This document shows, piece after piece, positions 34,065-44,842 of a DNA stretch of 64,000 bases (positions are counted from its first letter, which is position 1; the number at the start of each line of letters is the position of its first letter). Origin of the DNA: Papio anubis (taxonomy: Eukaryota > Chordata > Mammalia > Primates > Cercopithecidae); contig NC_044977.1 of assembly GCF_008728515.1 (NCBI RefSeq), forward strand, positions 167,447,139 through 167,511,138. Reading direction: 5' to 3'. Under the pieces are notes generated by a model, which was not told the DNA's origin, did no database searches, and was given only the letters and a program-made list of their open reading frames with translations. Both the position numbers and the translations under genes were made by a program.

Positions 34065-34825
34065 TGTCAATGAAAAGAGTCAAACTCTGTAAAATATTTG
34101 AAGAGATTTATTCTGAGCCAAATATGAGTGACCATGGCCTGGGACGCAGCCCTCAGGAGATCCTGAGAACATGTGCCCAAGGTGGTCAGGGCACAGCTTG
34201 GTTTTATACATTTTAGAGAAGCAGGAGACATCAATCAAATACATTTAAGAAATACATTGGTTTAGTCCAGAAAGGCAGGGCAATTCAAAGGTGGGTTAGG
34301 GTGGGGGAGCTTCCAGGCTATAGATTAATTTAAACATTTTCTGGTTGACAATTGGTTGAGTTTGTCTAAAGACTGAAAGAAAGAAAGGAGTTGAAAGAAA
34401 GGAAAAGTAAGATAAAGATTATGGAGATCAAAGTTCTTTTGCAGTTTTTATAGTGGCTGCCCTTAAATACAATAGATGACAAATGTTTCCTATTCAGATC
34501 TTGGTTAATCTCTTTAGGATTAGGAGGATCTGGAAGAAAAAGATCCAGCTATGTTAATAGAAGTTCTTTACAGATGCAAATTTTCCCCCACAAAGAATAG
34601 CATTGGAGGGCCATTTCAAAATATGGTAAAGAAACAAGTTTTGGGGTAAAATATTTTGATTTTCTTCCTTGTCTCATAATGTTGTGTCAGAGTCAAGAAA
34701 ATAAGTCACGATATATAGGGTTAAATAAAACCCATCTGATGAGAATTTATGATTTGTAGGGCATGACTTCCAGACCCCTTAGATAGGAATTTGGGCAAGA
34801 TAAAAGAATCAGAGTTTAGTCCTCA
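34065..34825 (-). mobile_element. ERV1-class solo LTR inserted in MLT1
   Basis: This 761-bp block starts TGTCAATGAAAAGAG and ends AGTTTAGTCCTCA, with an exact 4-bp target duplication ATAG (34061-34064 and 34826-34829). It divides the MLT1 text GGACATAG / CAGGAAGGCAGCC. The TG...CA ends and 4-bp duplication indicate a class I retroviral LTR. Text such as GAGATTTATTCTGAGCCAAA and GACAATTGGTTGAGTTTGTC is from a common MER-named ERV1 LTR; I cannot settle the subfamily. Orientation is inferred from that resemblance. No viral genes are present. Confidence 0.82.
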
Positions 34826-35241
34826 ATAGCAGGAAGGCAGCCATCTGCAAGCCAAGGACAGAGGCCTCAGAAGAAATCAAACCCACTTGATCTGGGATTT
34901 TAGCCTTCAGAATTTTTGAGAAAATATATTTTTGTTGTTTATGCCAACTAGTCTTTTTTAATAGTTTTTAAAAATGATAGCCCTAGCAAACTAATACAGT
35001 GGATTTACCATGTATTAAATACTGAAATCTTCGAGAATCTGGCCATTGCTCCATTCATAAATTGGTAGTTACTACCAATGAGTAAAGGTCTCTTAGACAT
35101 AATTCAGAAAATGGAATAAAAATGTTGATATTCTGACAATGAGGCAGGGAACATGATATTATATGTCTAGTATGCACTACTCAAAGTATCAACTACTGCT
35201 AGCCAAAATATGCATAGTTTCAATCATACTTTCCTCTAATC

Positions 35242-35413
35242 CAGTGAGTCTCAAAGTGTGAGAGCAGCATCTCTGGAAGTTTGTTAAAAATGCACATGTA
35301 AAACCCCACTTGAGGGACACTAAATAAAAAACTTTGGTGGTATGCTCCAGAAGTTTGTGTTTTAATAAATCTCCCAGGTGATCTCAATACACTCTCAGGT
35401 TTGAGAGCCACTG
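35242..35413 (+). mobile_element. MER5A-type hAT (Charlie) MITE
   Basis: The 172-bp element has terminal inverted repeats CAGTGAGTCTCAAA and TTTGAGAGCCACTG. Flanking 8-bp duplications CTCTAATC (35234-35241) and TTCCAATC (35414-35421) match at 6 of 8 positions. The inner text AGCAGCATCTCTGGAAGTTT and CTCCCAGGTGATCTC is typical of MER5A. It is non-autonomous; the 63-codon minus frame over it is chance. Confidence 0.9.
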
Positions 35414-35559
35414 TTCCAATCCACCTCCATCAACCACCAGATTAAACTAGAGATCTAAAATTCAGGATTGCTTATGACTGCTCCTCCCTGTTCAACATAA
35501 TTCAGTAAGTTGTTTGTAACCCACAAGATTGTCACTAGGACTTATACTAGGAGAAGTGG

Positions 35560-35800
35560 TCAAATGCTTATGGGTTAGGAATTGATTTCTACAGGTTTGA
35601 ATCCCAGCTCTACCATTTATTCACTCTGTGTTCATGGAAAAATTAACTTCCTCACACATAAGTGAGGTAATGGGGTAAATAATAATCTTTAGCTCAAAGG
35701 CTTACTAAGAGGATCAAAATTAGTTGATACACATAAAATGCTTCTAACACAGCACATTGTATAGCAAGTAGCCGAGAAGTATTACCTGCTATTAGTAGTA
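35560..35800 (+). repeat. MIR fragment
   Basis: Nearly full MIR order: GGTTTGAATCCCAGCTCTAC, AAATTAACTTCCTCAC, ATGGGGTAAATAATAATC, AAAATGCTTCTAACACAGCA and a trailing ATTAGTAGTAGTATTAT. Confidence 0.82.
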
Positions 35801-36021
35801 GTATTATACCACACCTCCCTCTTCAATTGCCATATTCCATCTCATATTTTGGTAACAATAATACAGAACTACTCATGGTTACCTTGCCTATACTATGTTG
35901 TTTATTTTATTCTTTTACTTATACTATGCCTTTACTTGTATTATTTCCACTGCCTCCAATTCCCTCTCTTGTCCTTTGTAGTCTAAATTATGTTTATTCA
36001 TTTTTCAACAAAACCCAATTA

Positions 36022-38365
36022 CAGACATACCTTGTTTTATTGTGCTTTACTTTGTTGTCATATACAAATACTGAATTTTTACAAATTAAAGATTTGTGCT
36101 AACCCTGCATCAAGCAATTTTTAGTGCCATTTTTCCAAAAACATGCTCACTTGATGTCTCCGTGTCACATTTGGGTAATTCTCATACTATTTCAAGCTTT
36201 TTAGTTATTTTTTTTATCTGTTATGATGATATGTGTTCAGTGATCTTTGATGTTACTATTGTAATTGTTTGTGGGTACCATTAACTGTGCCCATGTAAGA
36301 TGGCAATCAACAAATGTACTGTGTATACTAAATTCTCCACCAACCAGTCATTTTTCTGTCTCTTTCCCTCTTTTTGAGCCTTTCTATTCCCTGAGTCACA
36401 ACAATACTGAAATTAGGCCAATTAATAACCCTAAATGGTCTCTAAGTGTTCACGTGAAAAGAAGAGTCACAGACCTATTAATTTAAATCAAAATCTGGAA
36501 ATGATGAAGCTTAGTAAGGAAGGCATGTCAAAAGCTGAGACAGGCTAAAAACTTATGAAGTCAAAGGAAAAGTTTAAAGGAAATTAAAAGTACTGCTCCA
36601 GGGAACACGCATATGGAAGAACAGTAAAACGGTCTTCCTGCTGATATGGAGAAAGTGTCAGTGGTCTGGATAGAAAACCAAATCAGCGACAATATTCCCT
36701 TAAGCCAAAGCCTAATCCAGAGCAAGGTTCTAACTAACTTCAATGCCATGAAGGCTGAGAGACATGAGGAAGCTGCAAAAGACAAGTCTGAAGCTAGCAG
36801 AGGTTGGTTCATGAAGTTTAAGGAAAGAATTCATCTCCAGAACATATAAGTAAAAGGGGTGAAGTAGAAAGTACTGATGTAAAAGCTGCAGCAAGTGATC
36901 CAAAAGATCCATGCGAGATCATTGATAAAGGTGGCTACACTAAGCGATACATTTTCAGTGCAGATGAAACAGCCTTCTATTGGAAGAAGATGCCATATAA
37001 GACTTTCACAACTGGAGAGAAGTCACTGTTTGGTTTCAGAGCTTCAAACAACAGATTGACTCTCCTGTTAGGGAATAAGGCAGCTGAGGACTTTTACTTG
37101 AAGCCAATGCTCATTTGCCATGTTGAAAATCCTAGGGTTTAAAAAATTGTATTAAATCTACTCCGTCTGTGCTCTATAAATGGAATAAAGCCTGGGTGAC
37201 AGCACATTTGTTTACAGCATAGTTTACTGAATATTTCAAGTCCCTTGTTGAGATCTACCACTCACACAAAAATATTTCTTTCAAAATATTACTGCTCATT
37301 AACAAGGTACCTAGTCATCCAATAACTCTGATGGGGATGTACAAGATTTATGTTGTTTTCATGCCTATTAACACCCACTCTGTAGCCCACAAATCAAGAA
37401 GCAATTTTAACTTTCAAGTATTATTAGTTAAGAAGTACGTGTTGTAAGGCTATAGCTGCCATAGATAGTGATTCCTCTGATTGATGTGGGAAACATAAAT
37501 TGAAGCCTTTTGGAAAGAATTTACTATTATGGATGTATTTATGGATATTTGTGATTCATGGGAGGAGGCAAAAATATCAACATTAACAAGTTTGGAAGAA
37601 GTTGATTCCAACCCCTACGGATGACTTTGAGGAGTTCAAGCTTCAGTGGAGGAAGTCCCTGAAGATGTGGTAGAAATCGCAAGAGAACTAGAATTAAAAG
37701 TAGAGCCTGAAGATGTGCCTAGATTGCTGCAATGTCATAAGAAAATTTTATGGATGAAGGATTTCTTCTTATGGATGAGCAAATAAAGTGGTTTCTTGAT
37801 ATGGAATCTACTTTCGGTGAAAATGCCAGGAACATTGTTAACATGACAACAAAGGATTCAGAATATTACATAAACTTAATTGATAGGTAGTGGCAAGGAT
37901 TGGGAAGATAGAGTGCACTTTTGAAAGAGGTTCTTCCATGGGTAAAATGCTACCAAACAACATCACACGTTACAGAGAATTATTTTTTTGTGAAAGGAAG
38001 AGTCTATCAATGTGGCTGACTTTATTGTCTTATTTTAAGAAATTGCCACAGCCACCCCAACCACCACACTGATCAGTCGGCAGGCATTAACATCAAGGCA
38101 AGACACTGTCAGCAAAAAGATCACAACTTGTTGAAGGCTCAAATCATTGTTAGCATTTTTTAGCAGTAAAGTATTTTTAAATTAAGGTCTGTACATTGTT
38201 TTTTAGACACCATGCTATTGAACATTTAATAGACTACAGTATAGTACAAACATAACTGTTATATGCACTGGGAAATCAAAAAATTTGTATCACTCATTTC
38301 ATTGTAAAATTCACTTTATTGTGGTGATCTCAAACTGAATAAGCAATATCTCCAAGTCATGCCTG
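36022..38365 (+). mobile_element. Full-length Tigger1 DNA transposon (Tc1/mariner, pogo-like)
   Basis: The 2344-bp element has both terminal inverted repeats (left CAGACATACCTTGTTTTATT; right end ATATCTCCAAGTCATGCCTG). It is flanked by TA at 36020-36021 and 38366-38367, the expected target duplication. Length is close to the full autonomous Tigger1 (about 2.4 kb), so nearly the whole transposase region remains. Tigger1 moved by cut-and-paste in early primate or earlier ancestors and is extinct. The copy is riddled with substitutions and small indels. Confidence 0.94.
36435..38153 (+). pseudogene. Tigger1 transposase pseudogene (CENP-B-like HTH, DDE domain)
   Basis: Pogo-type transposases bind the inverted repeats through N-terminal helix-turn-helix domains related to CENP-B and cut DNA with a DDE/D catalytic triad. 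The reading from ATG 36435 starts MVSKCSREKKS and soon meets stops and shifts. Recognisable pieces are the second HTH part (AERHEEAAKDKSEASRGWFM, near 36750-36820), the first catalytic Asp in SADETAFYWKK (GAT 36963-36965) and the second catalytic block near 37290-37325. There the family Asp-Asn (IDNAPGH type) reads INKVPSH, AAC at 37301-37303, so the Asp is lost. The end is near TAG 38151-38153. Non-functional. Confidence 0.88.
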
Positions 38366-39493
38366 TATTATTTCCTCCCAGAACTTCTCATATCTCCTTT
38401 ACAACTCACTACAGTTGATGTGGGGAGTCATGCTCTGTGTTTTCTTAGTATCTGTACTTAACTCTGGGTTGCAGAGGCTATCCAGAGGTTCATAAACCAC
38501 TTTATTCTTCTTCCTGTGCTCACAGCTCAATGGCATATTCCAGTCTCCCTGGCAATTAGGTGAGGCTATGTATTTGATTTCTGACAATGAGATACAAGCA
38601 GAAGTGACATGTGACTTACCAGCCCTGGCCTTGGAAAACCTTTCTAGTACAATCCTCCATCCTGTTTGTGTGCTACTCTGTAGATTAAGCAAACATTTTC
38701 AGAGAAGGGCAGACTCATGAGACAAAAGGATCCGGGATGCTAAATAAACATGGTGGAGGTCATCCACCTGCCCATTAGGAACATATATGTTGAAGTTATG
38801 AAAAAATATTAAAATACTGGGGTTATATGTGTTGTAGTAATTAGCATTACTTCCAAAATACCCACTGATTATACTGAAAACATTGTATTGAAATTATATT
38901 TTTATATATAAAAATATATTTGAAAGATCAAAACTTTCAAAAATTCCAGAAGTAACTTTCCTTTCTAGAGAAGGCTTATTACATGTTATTTTACCAAATA
39001 TTTTTGATATATCATTTACATCTATTTTGTTTTATAAAAGTCTTTAGGTTTATCATTTGAATAAGTATCCTAGGATTTTTATGGAAGAGATAAAGTGATT
39101 TTTCTTTAAATAATGAGATAGTGTATGATGTGATCCAAAATAAAATACCAGTGACTTGTTATCTTCCAAAGAGAACTCTGCAGTCCTTTGCTTGCACACT
39201 CCTTATTAGTTTCCTTGGCAACGGGTAATCACTTGTTTCCCTTAAATAGATGAGATGCCAACAAATATGTAATAGTGGTTTGATACATCAGCAAAGAAAA
39301 GTGCTATAATGACAGCATAATAAATCTGAACATGAAAAGTTAATAGTCACATTAGTGACAGCCTAACTATAGTGTGAGAAGCACACAGAACTTGAATTTT
39401 CTGCTTCCATTTCATTCTTTTTGTGACACTCGGTTCTTCCTAGAATGCCCTCCTCCTCTCTCCCTCCCTTTGCATAGCATGAAACCTATAAAG
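38366..39493. other. Unassigned sequence
   Basis: No gene seen. The segment near 38550-38700 (ATTTCTGACAATGAGATACA, GAAGTGACATGTGACTTACC) may belong to an ancient interspersed repeat. The 97-codon minus frame at 38399-38692 has no recognisable motif. Confidence 0.45.
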
Positions 39494-39503
39494 GAATAAA
39501 AAC

Positions 39504-39810
39504 TCACTGGGCGGGGTGGCTCACGCATGTAATCCCAACACTTTGGAAGGCCCAGGCAGGCGGATCACTTGAGGTCAGGAGTTTGAGACGAGCCTGGCCA
39601 ACATGGTGAAACCCCATCTCCACTAAAAATACAAAAATTAGCTGGGCATGGTGGCAGGTGCCTGTAATCCCAGTACTTAAGAGGCTGAGGCAGGAGAATC
39701 ACTGGAACCCAGGAGGCAGAGGTTTCAGGGAGCCAAGATTGGGCCATTGCACTCCAGCCTGTGTGACAAGAGCTAGACTCAGTCTCAAAAAGAAGAAGAA
39801 AAAAAAAAAA
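39504..39810 (+). mobile_element. AluS-type element
   Basis: A full dimer in plus orientation with S-type text (GATCACTTGAGGTCAGGAGT, GCCAACATGGTGAAACCCC) and an A-rich tail. A perfect 10-bp target duplication GAATAAAAAC lies at 39494-39503 and 39811-39820. The 60-codon minus frame is antisense Alu. Confidence 0.95.
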
Positions 39811-39820
39811 GAATAAAAAC

Positions 39821-40609
39821 CCTTCAAAATGAAAACAGACCTGTTAATAATTCCTTTTTTTAGCCCTGTAAGAAAGTATGCTAAATTTATTTGTCTCCTG
39901 GTAAATTATTATATTAAAAAATATGATTTCAGGGATATCCCTAAATAGTTAAATATATAATTTAAACCCTACATATTTACCTAAATATATTCCATTTTGG
40001 GAGAGTCACCTTGATTTATTCTAGTCAGGGTCATCAATCTCCATCAGGGTTTACTTTCTACTCACTCATTAGGTATGCCAGCTCTGTCATAAAGGCAAAT
40101 GTAGAACTTGCTGTGGTCCTCTCACCGTGGCACCAGCAACAGCTGGCACAGGCTTAGAGCCATTGCCTCTAAAGTACAGCTAGGAACAGTAACTCTGTTT
40201 GACCCCTGGGTAGTTATCTCCCCTTCTCATTATTGTTGGGTACATATGGACCCTGGAAGTGGCCAGTGGAAAGCCATTGCTTTAACATTCATCCCCAGAA
40301 TTCACCATACCTAGCAGTAGCAGCAGATTTAGGCCAAATGACAAGTCTGTTACACAGGTCTATTATATCTACTCCCTCCTTTGTTTTTAGCTCTACTTTC
40401 TCCACTTCTAATGGTTCCTCCCAGTCTTCATCTTTCCTTAATTCCTTAAACCCAATTCTGATCTTTTCCCATGACAGAGTAGCAGAGCCATCTGAAAAAA
40501 TGTGTCTCCTCTACAGTATTAAGTAGTCCAACATAAAAAGGTGACTATAGATTAAAACAGATTGGAGAAGTAAAAACCTAAATAAATATAACTAATATAG
40601 TAATTTAAC
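39821..40609. other. Unassigned sequence
   Basis: The part 40080-40520 is less AT-rich and has two overlapping plus frames (68 and 97 codons), but these lack recognisable domains and I find no splice-site pattern I would trust. No gene is called. Confidence 0.45.
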
Positions 40610-40820
40610 AATTGTTGGCATTGTCTGCCAAGTTGTTAAGCATTTATCAAGCAGTGGGCTAAATTTTATGTACACTATTTCTATTGAATCCTTACAACAT
40701 GGGTATTATTGTCTTGATTTTATAGGCAATTGATATTTTCACAGGTGTTAAACATTTTGTTCGGGGTTATATGACCTGGAAGTGGCAGAGTCAGGATTTA
40801 AATACACATTAGCTTGTTCC
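40610..40820 (-). repeat. MIR fragment, reverse orientation
   Basis: Reverse MIR order: TTAAGCATTTATCAAGCAGT, TTGAATCCTTACAACATGG, GGTTATATGACCTGGAAGTG and GCAGAGTCAGGATTTAAA. Confidence 0.78.
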
Positions 40821-41059
40821 CAAAGCCAGTGTAGAGTGGAAAGAATCATTCAACGCTAATTAATAATTTACTACAAAATGCAGTCATCTTTTATCTAGAA
40901 TTCTTGGAGGGTTATTCATCAACCTGTAAATAGTTCTAGACTCCTGCTTTTCAAGGCATCTACTCTGTTATTAAAAATAAGAGGAAGAATAGCTCCAATT
41001 TATGTAATGTTTGTAATATTTCGGGCATGTTCCTAAGCCCAGAATATGATCAATCATTA

Positions 41060-41290
41060 TAACTATGGGGTCTGGAGCCAGACTACCTAGGTTTGAATCC
41101 TTACTTCACCATTGTGAGACCTTGGGCCTCGGTATGTTAATACCTCAGTTTTCTCATTTGTGAAGTGGGGGATAATATTCCCTATAATGTAGAGTTACCA
41201 TAAGAATTAGGTGAGGTAATATACATATAACTCTTGGGACTGTAACTGTCCACAGGCGGCATTCAGTAAATGGTAACTAGATTGTTAGTT
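41060..41290 (+). repeat. MIR fragment, forward orientation
   Basis: Nearly complete MIR: AGACTACCTAGGTTTGAATC, TGAGACCTTGGGCCTCGGTA, CCTCAGTTTTCTCATTTGTG, GGGGGATAATATTCCC and GCATTCAGTAAATGG. Among the better-preserved MIRs of the window. Confidence 0.88.
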
Positions 41291-41299
41291 GTTTCTATT

Positions 41300-41500
41300 G
41301 TTTCATGTAAAGCAAAGTGCTAAGCAATTTACATATATTATTTCACCCGGTCCTCTTAGTAATTTTGTGAGGTATGCATTATGCGTGTCCTCATTTTACA
41401 AAAGGTATAAAAGATGAGGCAGGGGTTATATAATTTTCCTAAGGACACAGAGCCAGGATTCTAACACAGACTATGTGTCTCCAAAGCCTGTCTTCTCAGC
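41300..41500 (-). repeat. MIR fragment, reverse orientation
   Basis: Reverse MIR: GCAAAGTGCTAAGCAATTTA, TTATTTCACCCGGTCCTCTT, CCTCATTTTACAAAAGG and AGGACACAGAGCCAGGATTC. It abuts the forward MIR at 41060-41290 tail to tail. Confidence 0.85.
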
Positions 41501-42797
41501 AGCAGTTGTACACTGGTTCTTTACTGTTGGACAATGTGAATGCTTAGAAAACATGTTTCTATTTTAAGTCAAACTATGCCCATAACACTTCAACCTCTTG
41601 ATTTTTGTTGTAGTTATTAACAGTTTACACACATCACTGAACCCTGAGAACTTTTTCCTCTTTCTCTTTCCTCTCTTTCAATGCTCCACACCCCTCTTCA
41701 TGAATCCCCACTCCAACGGTCTTACTTCACCACCTTTTCATCAGAAATTTGTTAAAGATATTTGGGAAGAATGTGCAAAGCAAATGTATGTAACCCAAAG
41801 CAATAAAATAGATTTTTCATTTGTTTGACCAAAAGTGTGTTTTAAACAATATATGCAGAGCTACTCAGGAATCAGTGCTTTTCTTATGATTTAAAATAAT
41901 CAAGAGGCAACACACTAAACCTGGGAATTTCTCAGCAAATTCTCTGAGAAGAGTCAGATCTGTATCTTTTTCTTCCACCAAGAGAAGAGACGAACATGTC
42001 CAGATTTCACGCTGCCCCAGAGGGGCTGGGGGGCTGGCTTGGCAACCCCGGGTACCACACAATCACAACGCACGGGGACTGCGTTCCAGGATCAGCTAAT
42101 TCAGGGAAGTTATGTGCCTGTTGTGAATTTGTATCCAAGCAACACGCAGATTTTTAATAAATAAATGGCTCTCCAAATAACTTTATTCACTGAGGAGAAA
42201 TTTCAAGTTTTTGTCTCTCAGTCTGAATAGCACTTGATGTTCTGTTCTTCCTGTGTTGAATCTAAAAACCACACAAACTTCGTTCCCCCTCTGTAAATTA
42301 TTATCACAAGTGGAAAGTGCTTTGGTTTTCAGGGGATGATGAAGCATTGTTTTTCTAAGTTCTCCAGTTGTTACAGAAACAATGTTAGGATGAGAGTTTG
42401 ATTTAAAGGGATGGATGTTTGTCAGATATCATTTTTGAATCCCCTGTGAGAACAGGGAATTGGCTAAAGAGATGTTCTGATTTCATTGCCAGTCAACTCA
42501 CAGCTTGAGTGTTCTTCTGAAGAATCTCGCAGTGAAGTTGGAGGAGGGGGATGGTGGAGTGGAGTAACAGGAAAAAAGTGATACAAGATATGACATTAAA
42601 TAATTTTACACATAATTGTGTGAGAAATTATGTAGCTGAACCAATGGAATCAGCCTAAGTTCCAATAAATCTCTGTAGGAATGCCAAATATGTCTAAATC
42701 TCTATCTGTTTGGAAAATACTTGCCCAGCCTCTGTAGAGCAGAACTTCATCCTTTAGAAAGATCATGGCATCCCTTCCTGTGTAGTTCAAGAAAACA
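41501..42797. other. Unassigned sequence
   Basis: No gene or named repeat. Short frames (76 codons plus at 41598-41828; 65 codons minus at 41865-42062, over a locally GC-rich patch) have no recognisable content. Confidence 0.5.
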
Positions 42798-42808
42798 TTT
42801 GGCTCAAC

Positions 42809-43146
42809 TTTTGTTTTGTTTTGTTTTGTTTTTTGAGATGGAGTCTTGCTCTGTTGCCCAGGCTGGAGTGCGGTGGCGCGATCCTGGCTCACTGCAACCT
42901 CCACCTCCTGTGTTCAGGCAATTCCCCTGCCTCAGTCTCCTGAGTAGCTGGGATTAAAGGCATGCACCACCACACCCAGCTAATTTATGTGTGTGTGTGT
43001 GTATAGTTTTTAATAGAAAGGGGGTTTCACCATGTTGGCCCAGCCGGTCTCAAACTCCTGACCTCAGCTGTTCCACTCGCTTCGAGTGGATAGAGAGAGG
43101 ATCCACCAGCCTCTCAAACTGTTGGGATTGAGTCACTGTGTCTGAC
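42809..43146 (-). mobile_element. AluS-type element, reverse orientation, with a local inverted insertion
   Basis: The left end is a (TTTTG)n variant poly-A tail, followed by reverse Alu text (GAGATGGAGTCTTGCTCTGT; GCTCACTGCAACCTCCACCT). Flanks TTTGGCTCAAC (42798-42808) and TTTGACTCACC (43147-43157) are a diverged target duplication (9 of 11). A GT microsatellite grew inside at 42988-43001. At 43070-43100 the left arm carries about 30 extra bases containing a perfect hairpin. Confidence 0.92.
43073..43089. repeat. Short perfect hairpin inside the Alu
   Basis: CCACTCG, loop CTT, CGAGTGG. Normal Alu text at this spot passes straight from the CTCAGGTGATCC segment to CACCCGCC. Here a nearly inverted copy of that segment is added before GATCCACC resumes, consistent with a template-switch event. 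Confidence 0.9.
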
Positions 43147-43179
43147 TTTGACTCACCTTTCTTTCTGAAATGCTCTAAC

Positions 43180-43440
43180 ATATGGGAAGCCTTCCCTGAC
43201 CTCCCTTCTTCCCCTTCCACCTGGAAATTAGGTAGCCTCTCTTTTAGTTTTCATAACATTTTGTATATTCCCCCCAGCATAATCCACATTTGTTTGCATA
43301 TGTGTTTACTTCCTAAAGAGTGAACTTAAGACAGATGCTATGTCTTAGGCTTTAAAAAAAAATTCCAATTGCCTAACAAAGTGCTGTTTCAAGACATCTT
43401 CATTGGATGGGTGGATGGCTGAATGGATGGATGAATTAAA
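43180..43440 (+). repeat. L2 (LINE-2) 3' end fragment
   Basis: L2 landmarks: GAAGCCTTCCCTGACCTCCC, a CATTTTGTATATTCCCCCC segment, GACAGATGCTATGTCTTAGG and a (GGAT)n-like end GGATGGATGAATTAAAT. Old and diverged. Confidence 0.75.
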
Positions 43441-44029
43441 TAATGAGACATAATAGTAGAAATCTTAGCATCACTACATTTAGTGGTCACTAATTAAATA
43501 TTCATTAATTAACAAGATGATTAAACAGGGTGGAAATAGCAATTGGCTTTGAAGTAATAAAACTCGGGTCTGAATATCCATTGCAGTACTTACATGCTAT
43601 TTTGTCTTGCTTTGATTGCTTGACTTCTTAGACCACCAGCTATCTCTTTCATAAGCTTATAAAACTTACCTCCCAGAAATTTTATAAAAATTAGTTAAGA
43701 TTAAATATATTAAAAGTTTGATCAATTATAGGTGATTAATAATAGTAGCCATTATTACATCGACACCAAACACTCCTCTACATTTTTAAACATATTCTTG
43801 TTTCAAACTAAATTTTCTGAAGACCTCCCAGAACACACAAATACATGCATAGACATTTCTACCTTAACACTAACTTTCAAACCAATAGATGATTTATGCA
43901 CACACACACAAACATACATACACAATCATGAATACAAAATATGTGTTTTCATTTAAAACACTAGTTTGGGCTTAAGAACTCTTGCTTTTTTTTAGAAATA
44001 AGACTTATAGATAAATAATGAAAATTATA
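43441..44029. other. Unassigned sequence
   Basis: AT-rich with a CA-rich patch near 43900-43912. No gene is called; the 74-codon frame at 43732-43956 includes the CA-repeat product and is chance. Confidence 0.5.
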
Positions 44030-44230
44030 ACAATAATGGTAATATTTACACAGCATTTATCCTGTACCAGGTGCCATTTTAAATGCCATATATATATCAA
44101 TAAATTGGCATAAGAACACTATGATATAGGCATATTACTAGTATTTCCATCTAACAGATGGGGAATTTTAAGTACAGAGTACTATAAATAAATAATTAAC
44201 CTATGCTCATGTATTAGTAAATAGCATCAG
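44030..44230 (-). repeat. MIR fragment, reverse orientation
   Basis: Reverse MIR: TTTACACAGCATTTATCCTG, TACCAGGTGCCATTTTAAAT, TTCCATCTAACAGATGGGGA and AAGTACAGAGTACTATAAAT. Confidence 0.75.
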
Positions 44231-44277
44231 TTTGGAAAATTCATTAAGGTAGCAGTTACATAATGTTACTCATGAAA
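44194..44277 (+). repeat. 84-bp dispersed duplication, copy 1
   Basis: It starts near TTAACCTATGCTCATG and ends CATGAAA. Copy 2 at 44843-44926 differs at about three positions. The left part overlaps the MIR end, so copy 1 is likely the original. Confidence 0.95.
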
Positions 44278-44842
44278 CAGGTGTCTGTGCAGGAGCCATT
44301 TGATATTTGCAGAATAGAACACACCCAACCTCATAAGCTAAACGTTTTGGAAAGGAAGACTCACTTATGGAAGCATGCTCTGCAAATCTAAGATAGTCAT
44401 GGTGGAAACAGAAGTCTTCAGATTCCCACCACAGTGAATAGTGTCTTTGTACTCTTTGAAACTACTGGTTTCCAAAATGTTAAGCCTTTCAAGCATGGTG
44501 GATGACAGGCAGGGGCAGTCAATGTAGTCACTCTGGGTACCATTAGGATTTGGCCTCTCAATATACTGTTTGTAGTTTGTCCCTGAAGTGGAATGCATAG
44601 ATATCTGAGGCATGTAAACTTTCCAGAAGCTACCTCAGCTATGTAATATTATAAGCTGGTATCTAAATCCTCTCATTTTTTTCCAGTTTCTCTGCATAAT
44701 GCTTATATCTATGAAACGCCATATTCTGGTCCCTTATTATGGAGACTTAAAGAGGCATCCCTGAAATGAGTAAGTGTGTGTGTATGAGTGTGAGTGTGTG
44801 TACATTTTGTTCCTGATATATCTACATTATATATATATATAA
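44278..44842. other. Unassigned sequence between duplication copies
   Basis: Contains a GT-rich patch (44775-44802) and an AT repeat (44829-44840). An 82-codon minus frame (44365-44613) has no recognisable motif. No gene is called. Confidence 0.5.

Larger units (their letters stand above)
33560..34998 (+). mobile_element. MLT1-type LTR (ERVL-MaLR) with two later insertions
   Basis: It begins TGTCATGGGCTGAATTGTG and ends AGCAAACTAATACA. The middle text TGGAAATAGGGTCTGTAGA, GGGCCCTAATCCATGTGAC and, after the interruptions, CCAAGGACAGAGGCCTCAGA is standard MLT1. An Alu monomer (33881-34012) and an ERV1-type LTR (34065-34825) split it. Without them the LTR would be about 545 bp. Confidence 0.85.

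Noticed and set aside
40108..40526. Possible exon in a locally less AT-rich stretch
   Set aside because: Two overlapping frames, neither with a known domain; no credible splice sites or poly-A context; likely unique non-coding DNA.
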